A stretch of DNA of 64,000 nt, taken from positions 856,001-920,000 of the forward strand of contig CAJQUW010004580.1 in NCBI GenBank assembly GCA_907163375.1. The letters are read 5' to 3'. The first letter of the stretch is position 1. The number at the start of each line of letters is the position of its first letter. The stretch comes from Prostheceraeus crozeri. Its lineage: Eukaryota; Platyhelminthes; Polycladida; Euryleptidae. Shown in pieces: positions 50,901 through 56,427 of the stretch. The translations under genes and the position numbers were made by a program. Under the pieces are notes generated by a model. That model was not told the origin of the DNA. It worked only from the letters and a program-made list of their open reading frames with translations, and did not search any database.

Positions 50901-52047
50901 CTATGGTTTTATTCTACATTCAGATTAAGCGTGTCGGATGATGCTTCCGTAGAATTTAGATACCATAAATAAGTTATTCGGTCAAAAGTTGTTTATGTCA
51001 ATAATAGACTACTTGCTAACCAATTTGGTCCATTTAGAAAATTGTCGGTTAGCAGCCTCATGCATCCCTAGTTGCCAAGACATTGATTTAATCGAAGTGA
51101 CTTAGTTCGTTGTACATGTATAATTCTCATTATATGCTTTTCCGTTAATTAATATAATAGGAAGATGATCAAGATTTTCAGATTGTTTTCTTGATAGGAT
51201 TCTCATGACAATAGCAGTGGTAGACAACAACAGCATTCTTAGAGTTTTTAATATGCCGTGTAGGAGAATAATATTCAGACACCCATGTGCCTATCTTATA
51301 TGCCTACATTGATGCCCATAAAATATTTCATCGATAGTATGTTGATATGCAAAATTAATGACATTATTGTAATCCAATATCAGTAAAACTTCTTTTGACA
51401 CAATTTAGAATTTATTCACTTGTGAAGCAATTTCTTGACTATTTTCTTCTATGCAATTTCCTTAAAATACTTGTATCTTTGTTTCAGTGGCTTGGGAGAA
51501 ATATACAGTGGGTCTTTGTCTTGGATTCGGTATATTTATCATCATTTTCTTCACATGTGCCTTTCTGGAGTCTCATCATAATCATTGCCCAGGCTATTGT
51601 GCGCCTCAACCAGTCATGCGTGGCCCCCTGAAAGACAAAGACTTAACTCAGGAGGAGGATAGCGGTTATGATTGCTCATGCTGTGTTTGCTGCTTGACTT
51701 GCTGCAAATGTAATCGATGTGACCCGGCTCGTGTGGAGGATGAAGCGATAGAGAAGCAATTAAACGAAAAGCGGCAGTTAGAACAATCGTATGCGCAGAT
51801 AATGAAGATAATGATTGACGGTCAACAAGTGATTGATTGGTACGCTGAGCCCGACTCCAAAAAGACATCAAGAACTGCCTCTCGACAGGCTTCTCTCAGT
51901 GGAGAAGTAGATGTACTCAACCTGTCATATGGTAAGACACTGAGTCCCAATGATGTTCCTCCTCAAGTGCAGACCGTAGGAGGCTCCAGCTCGAAATCCA
52001 AATCCAAATCCAAATCGAAGAGCAAGAAGGCTACTGTGACCGTATGA
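11860..52047 (+). CDS. CUB-LDLa single-pass transmembrane protein, five exons
   Basis: Exons are 11860-11914, 27213-27418, 46362-46551, 49865-50002 and 51488-52047, with intron phases 1, 0, 1, 1. The coding sum is 1149 bases, so 382 residues and a stop. Residues 1-18 are a signal peptide. About 20-150 is one CUB domain with its four cysteines and the CADYVEIRDG block formed across the intron-2 junction. About 151-195 is an LDL-receptor class A module (six-cysteine pattern, CISQGYLCDN). About 203-223 is a transmembrane helix (VGLCLGFGIFIIIFFTCAF). The rest is a cytoplasmic tail with a CCVCCLTCCKCNRC cluster, a Ser-Lys run and a C-terminal VTV. The order resembles shortened Neto-like or LDLRAD2-like receptors; ligand unknown. 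The orthologue is not identified. Confidence 0.85.
12988..16229 (-). mobile_element. hAT transposon with ATATCG-rich subterminal arrays
   Basis: The terminal repeat TAGGGTTGAAACGATAGCGA starts at 12988 and its inverse ends at 16229. The flanks ATCTCGAT (12980-12987) and ATCTCCAT (16230-16237) match at 7 of 8 bases, the 8-bp target duplication of hAT elements. Just inside each end is a dense array of ATATCGAT and ATATCGGT words (about 13010-13275 and 16120-16215). The transposase is on the minus strand (15820-14493). Length 3242 bases. Confidence 0.9.
14493..15820 (-). CDS. hAT transposase (ZBED-like), last exon, N-terminus missing
   Basis: An acceptor TTTTGCAG (minus strand) precedes 15820, and the frame is open to the stop at 14493, about 440 residues. 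It has the RNase-H-like core of hAT enzymes (SAMDAYLSITCHFID, VLRDNASAQLKAL, GCFAHSLNLIV, VDVSTRWNSTYEML) and the C-terminal dimerisation block (CPSTSVPSEQLFSRA, SKDRNRLTSKNAERLI). The upstream exon that should code the BED zinc finger is not recognisable in the 400 bases left before the element end, so this copy is probably truncated at its N-terminus. Confidence 0.88.
16517..16603 (+). repeat. 35-bp direct duplication
   Basis: A 35-base unit containing CTGCACGTGACTCTGAGCAG is repeated 52 bases on (16517-16551 and 16569-16603) with two mismatches. It lies within the right arm of the pogo-like element. Confidence 0.6.
17371..17570 (+). pseudogene. Decayed hAT-like (ZNF862-type) transposase fragment
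   Basis: The plus-strand reading YEHIREFYATVVEHAWKRF then PLEDEVLKSRIAIFE resembles the block found in ZNF862/KIAA1586-type hAT-derived proteins (hydrophobic helix, then a xxLPLxDxVLxxAR pattern). Only about 60 residues are convincing. The remainder of 17042-18550 holds nothing I recognise. Confidence 0.35.
18560..19960 (+). mobile_element. Decayed LINE, reverse transcriptase region
   Basis: Reverse-transcriptase motifs appear in order in more than one frame: KSTGSDGFPN (about 18615), VRPISLLSVPSKLLERQ (about 18790), FQFAYKPKSSTTLALIAL, SYDFSKAFDAISHE (motif A, about 19000), a damaged QGSLLGP block (about 19160), QYADDI (motif C, about 19245), LTFNDSKS and FKFLGV. Several frameshifts and stops break it. 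It is a different subfamily from the LINE at 2087-10047. Confidence 0.8.
19961..20919. other. Intron sequence without recognised features
   Basis: No coding, repeat or RNA signature was seen beyond the probable LINE 3' end near 20070 (TGAAATAAAGAC). Confidence 0.3.
20920..21201. repeat. Miniature inverted-repeat element, GCAAACTGTCTTAAG family, copy 1
   Basis: GCAAACTGTCTTAAGTCG (20920-20937) faces CGAGTTAAGACAGTTTGC (21184-21201), matching at 17 of 18 positions. The interior is non-coding. The outward-flanking word GCCGTAAT before the left arm recurs next to the second copy near 26700, so the true end may lie a few bases further out. Confidence 0.6.
21589..25287 (-). CDS. Five-exon transposon-like gene (DUF7869-type protein)
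   Basis: Minus-strand exons 25287-25227, 25163-24949, 24716-23900, 23214-22410 and 21828-21589 join with consistent phases (1, 0, 1, 0), about 712 residues. Exon 1 starts MRTYGQRMLEAALKKANK; exon 2 is acidic; exon 3 has a Lys/Arg-rich nuclear-signal-like stretch and a Cys motif (CNDSICSKLGKGC). RPRKDMCGLC forms across intron 3. Exon 4 has LFADGCAGQNKN and PNHGQSECDSIHS, the paired blocks of multi-copy animal proteins I associate with DUF7869, suspected RNase-H-like transposases. Exon 5 ends with a KDFLSLCLG helix. Near 22450 one base appears missing, shifting frame before the intron-4 donor. It could be a transposon or a domesticated gene; no terminal repeats were found. Confidence 0.72.
22044..22254. 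repeat. Near-perfect 210-bp hairpin palindrome
   Basis: About 100 bases from 22044 are repeated in inverted orientation up to 22254 with only a few mismatches. The centre is a very short loop around 22148 (AGAGAATCAGAATCTCTG). Arm landmarks are CCTTGCTGCTGAAATAATCC on the left and its complement at about 22210-22230. It lies in intron 4 of the five-exon minus-strand gene. It is probably a foldback miniature transposon. Confidence 0.85.
23470..23730 (+). repeat. Short GAGCGAGCGACATGC-type repeats in intron 3 of the minus-strand gene
   Basis: AGAGCGAGCGACATGC (about 23497) recurs as AGAGCGAGCGGCATGC (about 23625) and in reduced form as GAGTGCGACATGCGTC (about 23699), followed by a TAATAATAATAATAAC microsatellite near 23753. 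No element ends are clear. Confidence 0.4.
25290..26498. other. AT-rich intron sequence without recognised features
   Basis: Only short random open frames are present. No RNA gene, repeat or element end was recognised. Confidence 0.3.
26499..26700. repeat. Miniature inverted-repeat element, GCAAACTGTCTTAAG family, copy 2
   Basis: Four arms of the same motif occur: GCAAACTGTCTTAAGT and its inverse ACTTAACACAGTTTGC form a 34-bp palindrome at 26499-26532, and a second pair lies at about 26573 (GCAAACTGTTAA) and 26684-26700 (inverse). The sequence outside the right arm (ATTACGGCTGACGA) is the inverse of the sequence outside the left arm of copy 1. Confidence 0.55.
27213..27418 (+). CDS. CUB-LDLa gene exon 2: first half of the CUB domain
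   Basis: The acceptor TTCTTCCATAG ends at 27212 and the donor GTAAGT begins at 27419. The translation has the CUB signature: CGGVLSAG, then TLTSPNFPSDY, KCIWIIDAP and the third cysteine in LCADYVE. Entering phase is 1 and leaving phase is 0. Confidence 0.88.
27419..28129. other. Start of intron 2, no recognised features
   Basis: Non-coding AT-rich sequence follows the exon-2 donor. Nothing specific is seen before Penelope-like similarity begins. Confidence 0.3.
28130..28934 (+). mobile_element. Penelope-like element fragment, reverse transcriptase
   Basis: Plus-strand readings show the Penelope-like RT pattern: RAFYLLPKVHR (about 28380), then a SISDAQSITRAWSIFADYF block, SYIRDNFISRFD (about 28525), AFFTMDMNSSYSNIPVDE (motif A region, about 28585) and a short tail to 28710. 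The frame is broken at least once near 28500-28520. No GIY-YIG endonuclease is recognised. The fragment is interrupted by the SINE at 28935-29121. Confidence 0.7.
28935..29121 (-). mobile_element. tRNA-derived SINE with 16-bp target duplication
   Basis: The minus strand begins with an A-box-like GTGGCACAGTGGTTAAGTGC and has a B-box-like GGGGTCAATCTCC about 40 bases on, then a non-tRNA body and a TTCATTTCAT tail. The flanks GGTGTTCCACAAAGAA at 28919-28934 and 29122-29137 are identical over 16 bases, a textbook retroposition duplication. It inserted into the Penelope-like remnant. Confidence 0.82.
29258..30945. mobile_element. Foldback-type element with ATCCGA-rich ends (hAT-like)
   Basis: TATAGGTGTACAAATCCGAT at 29258 is roughly mirrored by ATCGATCCGATGCACACC and following bases up to 30945 (inverse TATTGGTGTGCATCGGATCG). 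ATCCGA words are dense inside both ends (29265-29395 and 30875-30930). A second inverted block of about 110 bases lies at about 29673-29785 and 30870-30745, where both read PTTNL-containing frames. No matching 8-bp flank is visible, and no transposase remains. Confidence 0.5.
30946..32876. other. Intron 2, mostly featureless
   Basis: No gene is recognised. Around 32538-32650 a TAGTGATGTGCGATTATAAC start followed by AACCGT and GGTTAA words looks like a solo hAT-type terminus with subterminal repeats. Nothing pairs with it nearby. Confidence 0.3.
32877..33722. mobile_element. Non-autonomous hAT-type element with 8-bp target duplication
   Basis: The ends are CATAGAGTAGGGATATATAG (from 32877) and the inverse of CATAGAGTAAATATATTAGG (to 33722). 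Both continue into GGTAGAGTG. The flanks TTCGGAAC at 32869-32876 and 33723-33730 are identical. An 8-bp duplication plus a CAxAGxGTA-type end points to the hAT superfamily. The interior has no transposase frame. Confidence 0.8.
34045..34130 (+). repeat. GATTCG/AATCG word cluster, possible solo hAT end
   Basis: CAGTGGCAGGTGCGATTC is followed by repeated CGATTC and AATCG words on both strands for about 75 bases, the layout of a hAT terminus with subterminal repeats. No partner end was found. Confidence 0.35.
34343..34553. repeat. 210-bp miniature inverted-repeat element
   Basis: TGTAAACCAGCACCTCCTAA (34343) faces the inverse of TCTAAACCAACACCTCCTAA (ending 34553). CTCCTAAA words also occur inside. 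The interior is non-coding and the target duplication is unclear. Confidence 0.65.
34554..35140 (+). other. Unidentified open frame 34608-34877 and flanks
   Basis: A frame of 89 codons with a distinctive RRGQSARNDFCYLVFAF and PNCDSFGLYQPYF stretch looks like a conserved coding fragment. I do not recognise the family. It begins with a non-ATG codon and probably derives from the 3' part of a retroelement. Confidence 0.25.
35150..35285 (+). mobile_element. Penelope-like element 3'-end remnant
   Basis: CCTTGACAAAGGATGAAG followed by TACGAAACGTCGACACTGAA and an AATAAA tail fits the conserved 3'-end pattern (damaged CTGACGAAGG then CGAAACGTC) of Penelope-like elements, which often carry hammerhead ribozyme motifs. 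No coding part is attached. Confidence 0.4.
36161..36230 (+). ncRNA. Candidate intronic hairpin RNA (21-bp perfect stem)
   Basis: The 21 bases at 36161-36181 (AGTTAGAGGACGGACTGATG and T) pair without a gap to 36210-36230 (ACATCAGTCCGTCTTCTGAC and T), with two G-T pairs. The loop is 28 bases. Size and shape fit a microRNA precursor lying in intron 2 of the CUB-LDLa gene on the same strand. A tiny palindromic transposon relic is the alternative. No known microRNA seed was recognised. Confidence 0.4.
36231..37690. other. Intron 2, no recognised features
   Basis: Short open frames only. No repeat, RNA gene or element end was recognised. Confidence 0.3.
37700..37930 (-). mobile_element. Penelope-like 3'-end remnant, minus strand
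   Basis: The minus strand reads GTCATTGAAAAGGGGCGAAT then GCTCGAAACGTTGGGTCAG, the GAAGGGCGAAxGCTCGAAACGTTGG-type signature common at Penelope-like and related retroelement 3' ends. No coding sequence is attached. Confidence 0.4.
38271..39016. repeat. 746-bp near-perfect palindrome
   Basis: The left arm (38271 to about 38620) is repeated in inverse orientation from about 38657 to 39016 with only scattered mismatches and one 12-base insertion in the right arm near 38880. The loop is about 36 bases. Outer ends are GACGGGAGCTGTTGACAC and its inverse. No transposase frame is present. It is most likely a foldback element or a recent inverted duplication; a transcript would form a hairpin of about 350 bp. 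Confidence 0.9.
39017..41346. other. Intron 2, no recognised features
   Basis: AT-rich non-coding sequence. The frame at 39218-39418 shows no family resemblance. Confidence 0.3.
41347..41762. repeat. Inverted duplication of a Penelope-like 3' end with hammerhead-like core
   Basis: The arms 41347-41510 and 41601-41762 are inverse copies about 160 bases long around a 90-base centre. Each arm contains CTGAGGA, a five-base-pair hairpin with a GAT loop, then GAAA: GGGTG-GAT-CACCC at 41677-41689 in the right arm and AGATG-GAT-CATCC (minus strand, 41435-41423) in the left. This is the conserved order of a hammerhead ribozyme core. Stems I and III are not obvious. Both arms then read GCTTGCCAATAAAGAAATTT. 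Confidence 0.7.
42593..42871. mobile_element. 279-bp hAT-type miniature element
   Basis: CAGAGGCATGCCTTTTCCGC (42593) faces the inverse of CAGAGGCATGCGTTTTCTGC (ending 42871). The flanks GTCACATG and AATACATG share ACATG, consistent with an eroded 8-bp duplication. The CAGAGG start is typical of hAT ends. GCGGAATT and CGGAAAT words recur inside. Confidence 0.7.
42872..44779. other. Intron 2, no recognised features
   Basis: Non-coding. Only short chance open frames on both strands. Confidence 0.3.
44780..45460 (+). mobile_element. Decayed LINE fragment
   Basis: Plus-strand reverse-transcriptase debris in changing frames: NYLRNRTQCVS (about 44800), SVLGPILF-like (about 44900), KHADDVKQSV (motif C position, about 44970), LSEINDWF (about 45060), then IPQVNITNHIGILIGATLNF in the open part from 45118. 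Many breaks. An ATC-repeat tail near 46235-46255 may mark its 3' end. Confidence 0.65.
45461..46361. other. End of intron 2
   Basis: Possible 3' UTR of the LINE fragment up to an ATCATCATCATC tail near 46240, then the polypyrimidine tract and acceptor of exon 3. Confidence 0.3.
46362..46551 (+). CDS. CUB-LDLa gene exon 3: second half of the CUB domain
   Basis: The acceptor ACCTCTACAG ends at 46361 and the donor GTGAGT begins at 46552. The reading starts IRDGSRTANVIFTGC (fourth CUB cysteine) and continues WIKFYSN and NKGFSAHW, as expected for the C-terminal half of a CUB domain. Phase 0 in, phase 1 out. Confidence 0.88.
46552..49864. other. Intron 3 of the CUB-LDLa gene
   Basis: No element is identified. 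A CTTCCG-type simple repeat lies at 48726-48770 beside GGGCTACGGAAGCG, possibly a transposon end. Open frames at 46739-47131, 48704-49021 and 48999-49238 have no recognisable domain. Confidence 0.35.
49865..50002 (+). CDS. CUB-LDLa gene exon 4: LDL-receptor class A module
   Basis: The acceptor ATCTGCAG ends at 49864 and the donor GTAAGT begins at 50003. The reading TCKIREFMCPNYECISQGY, then LCDNVSDC and CEDYYCDEGAFYC, fits an LDLa repeat with an additional cysteine pair. The usual SDE calcium motif is changed to CED, so calcium binding is uncertain. Phase 1 on both sides, normal for an extracellular module. Confidence 0.85.
50003..51487. other. Intron 4 of the CUB-LDLa gene
   Basis: No coding, RNA or element signature recognised. 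Confidence 0.4.
51488..52047 (+). CDS. CUB-LDLa gene exon 5: membrane helix and cytoplasmic tail
   Basis: The acceptor TTTGTTTCAG ends at 51487. A transmembrane helix follows within ten residues. The cytoplasmic side has a dense cysteine cluster (candidate palmitoylation or metal site), a charged helical stretch (EDEAIEKQLNEKRQLEQSY), serine-rich possible phosphorylation sites, five Ser-Lys repeats encoded by TCCAAA units near 51990-52020, and the ending TVTV, which fits a class II PDZ ligand. The stop is TGA at 52045. Confidence 0.88.
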
Positions 52048-52182
52048 ATCATCAGTGTTCCACATACCTCTACATATCCATGTTAAGTTGATTTTCGACT
52101 GTCGTCGTGCTTCTGATTCCCTGTACATTGTGTTAATAGCTTCACTGTCATGATTGATAAAATGTACAAAAAGTTTGCTTGA

Positions 52183-52188
52183 AATAAA
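52183..52188 (+). terminator. Polyadenylation signal of the CUB-LDLa gene
   Basis: AATAAA lies 135 bases after the stop codon and is followed by a T/G-rich stretch (TTTGTGTTTTACTGTTGTTG) about 25-45 bases on, the normal arrangement for 3'-end processing. Confidence 0.7.
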
Positions 52189-52199
52189 GTATATACAGT

Positions 52200-53012
52200 C
52201 TACATGATACACGCGTTTGTGTTTTACTGTTGTTGGTGGTGCCACTGACCATATGAGAAGTGTGCAGCATTCCTTTCAGAGAATGTCGTCGAGTTTTGAT
52301 TTCTGAGATTCCCTTTTCCTCTGAATATATCGACATCAGTGCATTTCAATCTTTCTGTGAATCCTTTGCACTTTTCGAAGTCACTAAAAGACGCGTATCT
52401 GAATTATCAATGCAAAATTAAAACTAGTAAAATGGTGGTAAAAGTTTGCTTTATTGTTCCTTCTAAGATAGGAACTCTTAGTTCACACAGTTAGATAACA
52501 ATGTATTGAATATGTCAATTATAAAAGAGGCATAGCAAAAACAGGAGCTAGTACGTAGTACGTAAACATGATACCATGCGTGCAAAAGAGAAATAATTAC
52601 AATGTGATCCGTTGAGGTATGTTGAAACTTTGCCATTACTGATGGTGACCATTGCTATGATGATTTGCCATTACTAAATAGCTGAGCGGCGCTGAATAGT
52701 GAAACAATGTACAAAGCATTTATTCGGATTTTGATGAATGTTGTATGTATTTGGAAAGCCTACTCTAGACCTAAATTTTTCTACAATGGGAATACATGTA
52801 GTTACGGTAAACTTAGTTCCAGTGCCTCTGACAATTCATGTTTGATAGCAAAAGTCGTCTGTTCACGACCGTAATTGGTTTTGCGTTCAGACGGTATTTG
52901 TCTTCTGTAGATCAGCAATTATATTCTATCAAATGAAAATTTATTCATTTAACGAATACTTAATTAATTGATAAGTCATTAATGATCGCACTTTTATGAA
53001 TTAATGCACCAG
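52200..53012. other. Intergenic stretch between the host gene and the Polinton
   Basis: Downstream of the polyadenylation signal. No feature recognised. Confidence 0.4.
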
Positions 53013-53039
53013 TCAGTAGTAAGGAAGTGACAAACACCA

Positions 53040-53170
53040 GATAGCGCAAGATGGCCGCCATCGCTGAGTCCCCCCCCCTCTGGAACGGCAGAGTGTCGTG
53101 GTCGGCCGCCGTGGTGCTTCGGGTCTGAGTCCCCCCCTCTGGAACGATAGAGTGTCGTGGTGGACTTGGG
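53040..53170 (+). repeat. Two short tandem units with poly-C box
   Basis: CCCCCCTCTGGAACG then AGAGTGTCGTGG occurs at about 53067 and 53130, a period of about 60 bases, at the outer edge of the Polinton end. The same C-run followed by TCTGGA recurs in each unit of the larger minisatellite. Confidence 0.7.
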
Positions 53171-53274
53171 CGACCGCCAGGATTAGTCTTGAGGCTATAG
53201 TGTGTGATGTTTTTGGTGCAATCTGCTGAATGTTGGGTTGTAAAATGGGTTGTTTCGAGTGGAAGGAGTGGTTG

Positions 53275-55270
53275 GATGAGAAAACGGAGGTCGGATTCGT
53301 GTTCAGCGTGAAATTCTGCATCGGTAGGGTGAGTTTCAAGGCAATCGGTGAGAAAAAATTTTTCTTCAAAATTTTAACAGAGTTAGAATTTGGGACGTTT
53401 TGGTGTGTAGCGCCCAAACGAAGCATCGGATGAGAAAACGGAGGCCGGATTCGGATTCAGCGTCAAATTCTGCATCGGTATGGTGAGTTTCAAGTCAATC
53501 GGAGAGAAAAAATTTTCGGCTGACGTCCCCCCCCCTCTGGACAGCTTGCTTCGATTTTGGCTTCCAGTGGACGGATTTTGTCGTGCGATAGCTCGTTTGA
53601 AAGCTAAGAGTGAGACAAATTCAGTGAAAGAATCGGCTTGTTCATATCTGTCTTCGTTTAGATGTGAGACGCCATTTAAGATTTTGGGACATTGGCGAAA
53701 AACGACAGAGTTAGAATTTGGGACGTTTTGGGCTGTAGCTTCAAAACGAAGCATCGGATTGGAAAACGGATTTCAGATTTGGAATCAGCGTCAAATTCTT
53801 TATCTGTATGGTGAGTTTCAAGTCAATCGGAGAGAAAAAATTTTCAACATTTTTCGAAAAAACGACAGAGTTAGAATTTTTGCGATGGCTGCCTACTGTA
53901 GAGCCAAAACGAAGCATCGGATGGGAAAACGGAGGCCAGATTCGGATTCAGCGTCAAATTCTACATCGGTATGGTGAGTTTCAAGTCAATCGGAGAGAAA
54001 AAATTTTCACTGACGTCCCCCCCCCTCTGGACAGCTTGCTTCGATTTTGGCTTCCAGTGGACGGATTTTGTCGTGCGATAGCTCGTTTGAAAGCTAAGAG
54101 TGAGACAAATTCAGTGAAAGAATCGGCTTGTTCCTATCTGTCTTCGTTTAGATGTGAGACGCCATTTAAGATTTTGGGACATTGGCGAAAAACGACAGAG
54201 TTAGAATTTGGGACGTTTTGGGCTCTAGCTTCAAAACGAAGCATCGGATTGGAAAACGGATTTCAGATTTGGAATCAGCGTCAAATTCTTTATCTGTATG
54301 GTGAGTTTCAAGTCAATCGGAGAGAAAAAATTTTCAACATTTTTCGAAAAAACGACAGAGTTAGAATTTTTGCGATGGCTGCCTACTGTAGAGCCAAAAC
54401 GAAGCATCGGATGGGAAAACGGAGGCCAGATTCGGATTCAGCGTCAAATTCTACATGGAAATGGTGTATTTCCAGCTCAATCGGAGAGAAAAAATTTTCA
54501 CTGACGTCCCCCCCCCTCTGGACAGCTTGCTTCGATTTTGGCTTCCAGTGGACGGATTTTGTCGTGCGATAGCTCGTTTGAAAGCTAAGAGTGAGACAAA
54601 TTCAGTGAAAGAATCGGCTTGTTCCTATCTGTCTTCGTTTAGATGTGAGACGCCATTTAAGATTTTGGGACATTGGCGAAAAACGACAGAGTTAGAATTT
54701 GTGACGTTTTGGGCTCTAGCTTCAAAACGAAGCATCGGATTGGAAAACGGATTTCAGATTTGGAATCAGCGTCAAATTCTTTATCTGTATGGTGAGTTTC
54801 AAGTCAATCGGAGAGTTTCAAGTCAATCGGAGAGAAAAATGTTCAACATTTTTCGGAAAAACGACAGAGTTAGAATTTTTGCGATGGCTGCCTACTGTAG
54901 AGCCAAAACGAAGCATCGGATGGGAAAACGGAGGCCAGATTCGGATTCAGCGTCAAATTCTACATGGAAATGGTGTATTTCCAGCTCAATCGGAGAGAAA
55001 AAATTTTCACTGACGTCCCCCCCCTCTGGACAGCTTGCTTCGATTTTGGCTTCCAGTGGACGGATTTTGTCGTGCGATAGCTCGTTTGAAAGCTAAGAGT
55101 GAGACAAATTCAGTGAAAGAATCGGCTTGTTCCTATCTATCTTCGTTTAGATGTGAGACGCCATTTAAGATTTTGGGACATTGGTGAAAAACGACAGAGT
55201 TAGAATTTGGGACGTTTTGGGCTCTAGCTTCAAAACGAAGCATCGGATTGGAAAACGGAGGCCAGATTTC
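53275..55270 (+). repeat. 490-bp tandem repeat array in the Polinton left end
   Basis: The landmark GACGTCCCCCCC starts at 53522, 54012, 54503 and 55012, giving periods of 490, 491 and 509 bases; the last is longer by a local 19-base duplication. Each unit is composite: a block of GAAGCATCGGAT, GGAAAACGGA, CAGCGTCAAATTCT and TCAATCGGAGAGAAAAAATT occurs twice per unit. Because the period is not a multiple of three, long open frames appear in several frames; they are not genes. Polinton terminal repeats are known to hold such minisatellites. Confidence 0.92.
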
Positions 55271-55331
55271 GAATCAGCTTGATGTTATTGTCCAATGAGG
55301 ATCATCATCCAATGAGAATCAAGCATTTTTT

Positions 55332-55339
55332 TATAAATA
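55332..55339 (+). promoter_or_regulatory. TATA box of the first Polinton gene
   Basis: TATAAATA lies about 108 bases before the ATG at 55440, just right of the repeat array, at a position fitting a transcription start near 55362-55370. Confidence 0.55.
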
Positions 55340-55439
55340 GCGAGCCTTCCACAGTGAGAATCATTCCATCGTTGAATCACACGAGTGACGGACGCACATT
55401 TTCTCTCTCTCTAGTTCCCTGTTCTATTATCCAACTAAA

Positions 55440-56215
55440 ATGGTAAGTCGCTACTTCCCTCCCTCTCCTCCCTTGAACGTAAACTTAATACAATCTTTTT
55501 TCATTTTCAGGCATCTACTCCATCTGCTGCACTAGTAGGACAAAATGGCGGTCAAACGTTACAAGGTTCGCTACGGTCAGATCATCTACAACTGAGGCCA
55601 GTGGAAGAAACATCCAAGGTACATAATCCTACACCGCTACAGCGTAAATTTAAACAAGCCTTGCGTTATGATGATCATAGCGTAGTACTCCAAACGGGAA
55701 TGCTCCCTTCCACGGATGTCAAGATAATGCACAATCAGTATGGGGACTACATACTGATCCCCGTGAGTCCGTACATTCGCCACCAACTTGATATTATTGA
55801 GGAGTACGTGACATTAAATATGGACATTCCTATTCCTCTTGCTCAAGAGTGGAAGGCGAGAGATGACAAGGATACTCCCTATAGAAAGATTTGGGATGGT
55901 AATCACATTTGCCTACCGGTATCACATTGGTGTACTTACTATAAGAAGGATGGAGATCATTCAATACCCATCAGATGTGATGAGCTCGGAGAAGGTACAT
56001 GGGATATCCTTTTCAAAGTGAATGGGCTATATTATGGTCGACACAAGGATAATAAAATAGCCTCTCTCTCCATGCATATGGAATCCATCCTATATATTCC
56101 GAAACCACCCAACGTGGACGACATAATTGATCAAATCCTTAACAGCAGTGGTACGAAGCGCAAGTCGGAGAAGAATGCTACATCAAAACGCAAATCAAAG
56201 AAGGAGAATTACTAG
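55440..56215 (+). CDS. Polinton gene of unknown function, Lys-rich C-terminus
   Basis: An ATG at 55440 is followed at once by a short intron-like segment (GTAAGT donor at 55443, TTTTCAG acceptor ending 55510); the long frame then runs to 56215. Short introns are known in Polinton genes. The product is about 230 residues, mostly beta-rich in character, with a VNGLYYGRHKDNKI block and a basic tail (KRKSEK, SKRKSKKENY) that could bind nucleic acid or act as a nuclear signal. A single-stranded-DNA-binding or minor structural role is possible. No family is recognised with confidence. Confidence 0.6.
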
Positions 56216-56249
56216 TCCTTTCCTAACTCTACCCTATGACAATTCGCTT

Positions 56250-56375
56250 ATGTGCTTTGAGTGTCGTAGACGTGGCCTTATTAGATACATTTTACTTCTT
56301 CGTTGCCATCATATCATTTGTGTATTTTGTCGTGAAAAGCATCGATGTAATTCTTCATTTTGTAATATGTTATAG
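56250..56375 (+). CDS. Small RING-like zinc-finger frame
   Basis: 41 codons reading MCFECRRRGL, then LLRCHHIICVFC and EKHRCNSSFC. The spacing Cys-x2-Cys-x13-Cys-x-His-x2-Cys-x2-Cys-x5-Cys-x4-Cys is close to a RING or related zinc finger. It is an exceptionally short frame in the gap between two larger Polinton genes. It may be a stand-alone zinc protein or part of a spliced gene. Confidence 0.4.
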   Translation: MCFECRRRGLIRYILLLRCHHIICVFCREKHRCNSSFCNML

Positions 56376-56427
56376 AACGTTTCCTTAGATGTGTAAATTT
56401 CCGTTTTAGGCTTCTATCATCATTTTT

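Noticed and set aside
53013-53754. Minus-strand frames in the Polinton left end
   Set aside because: They follow the tandem repeat units and have no domain content.
53480-55096. Long overlapping plus-strand frames (up to 254 codons) in the repeat array
   Set aside because: They repeat with the 490-bp minisatellite and change frame from unit to unit because the period is not a multiple of three; no domain is present.
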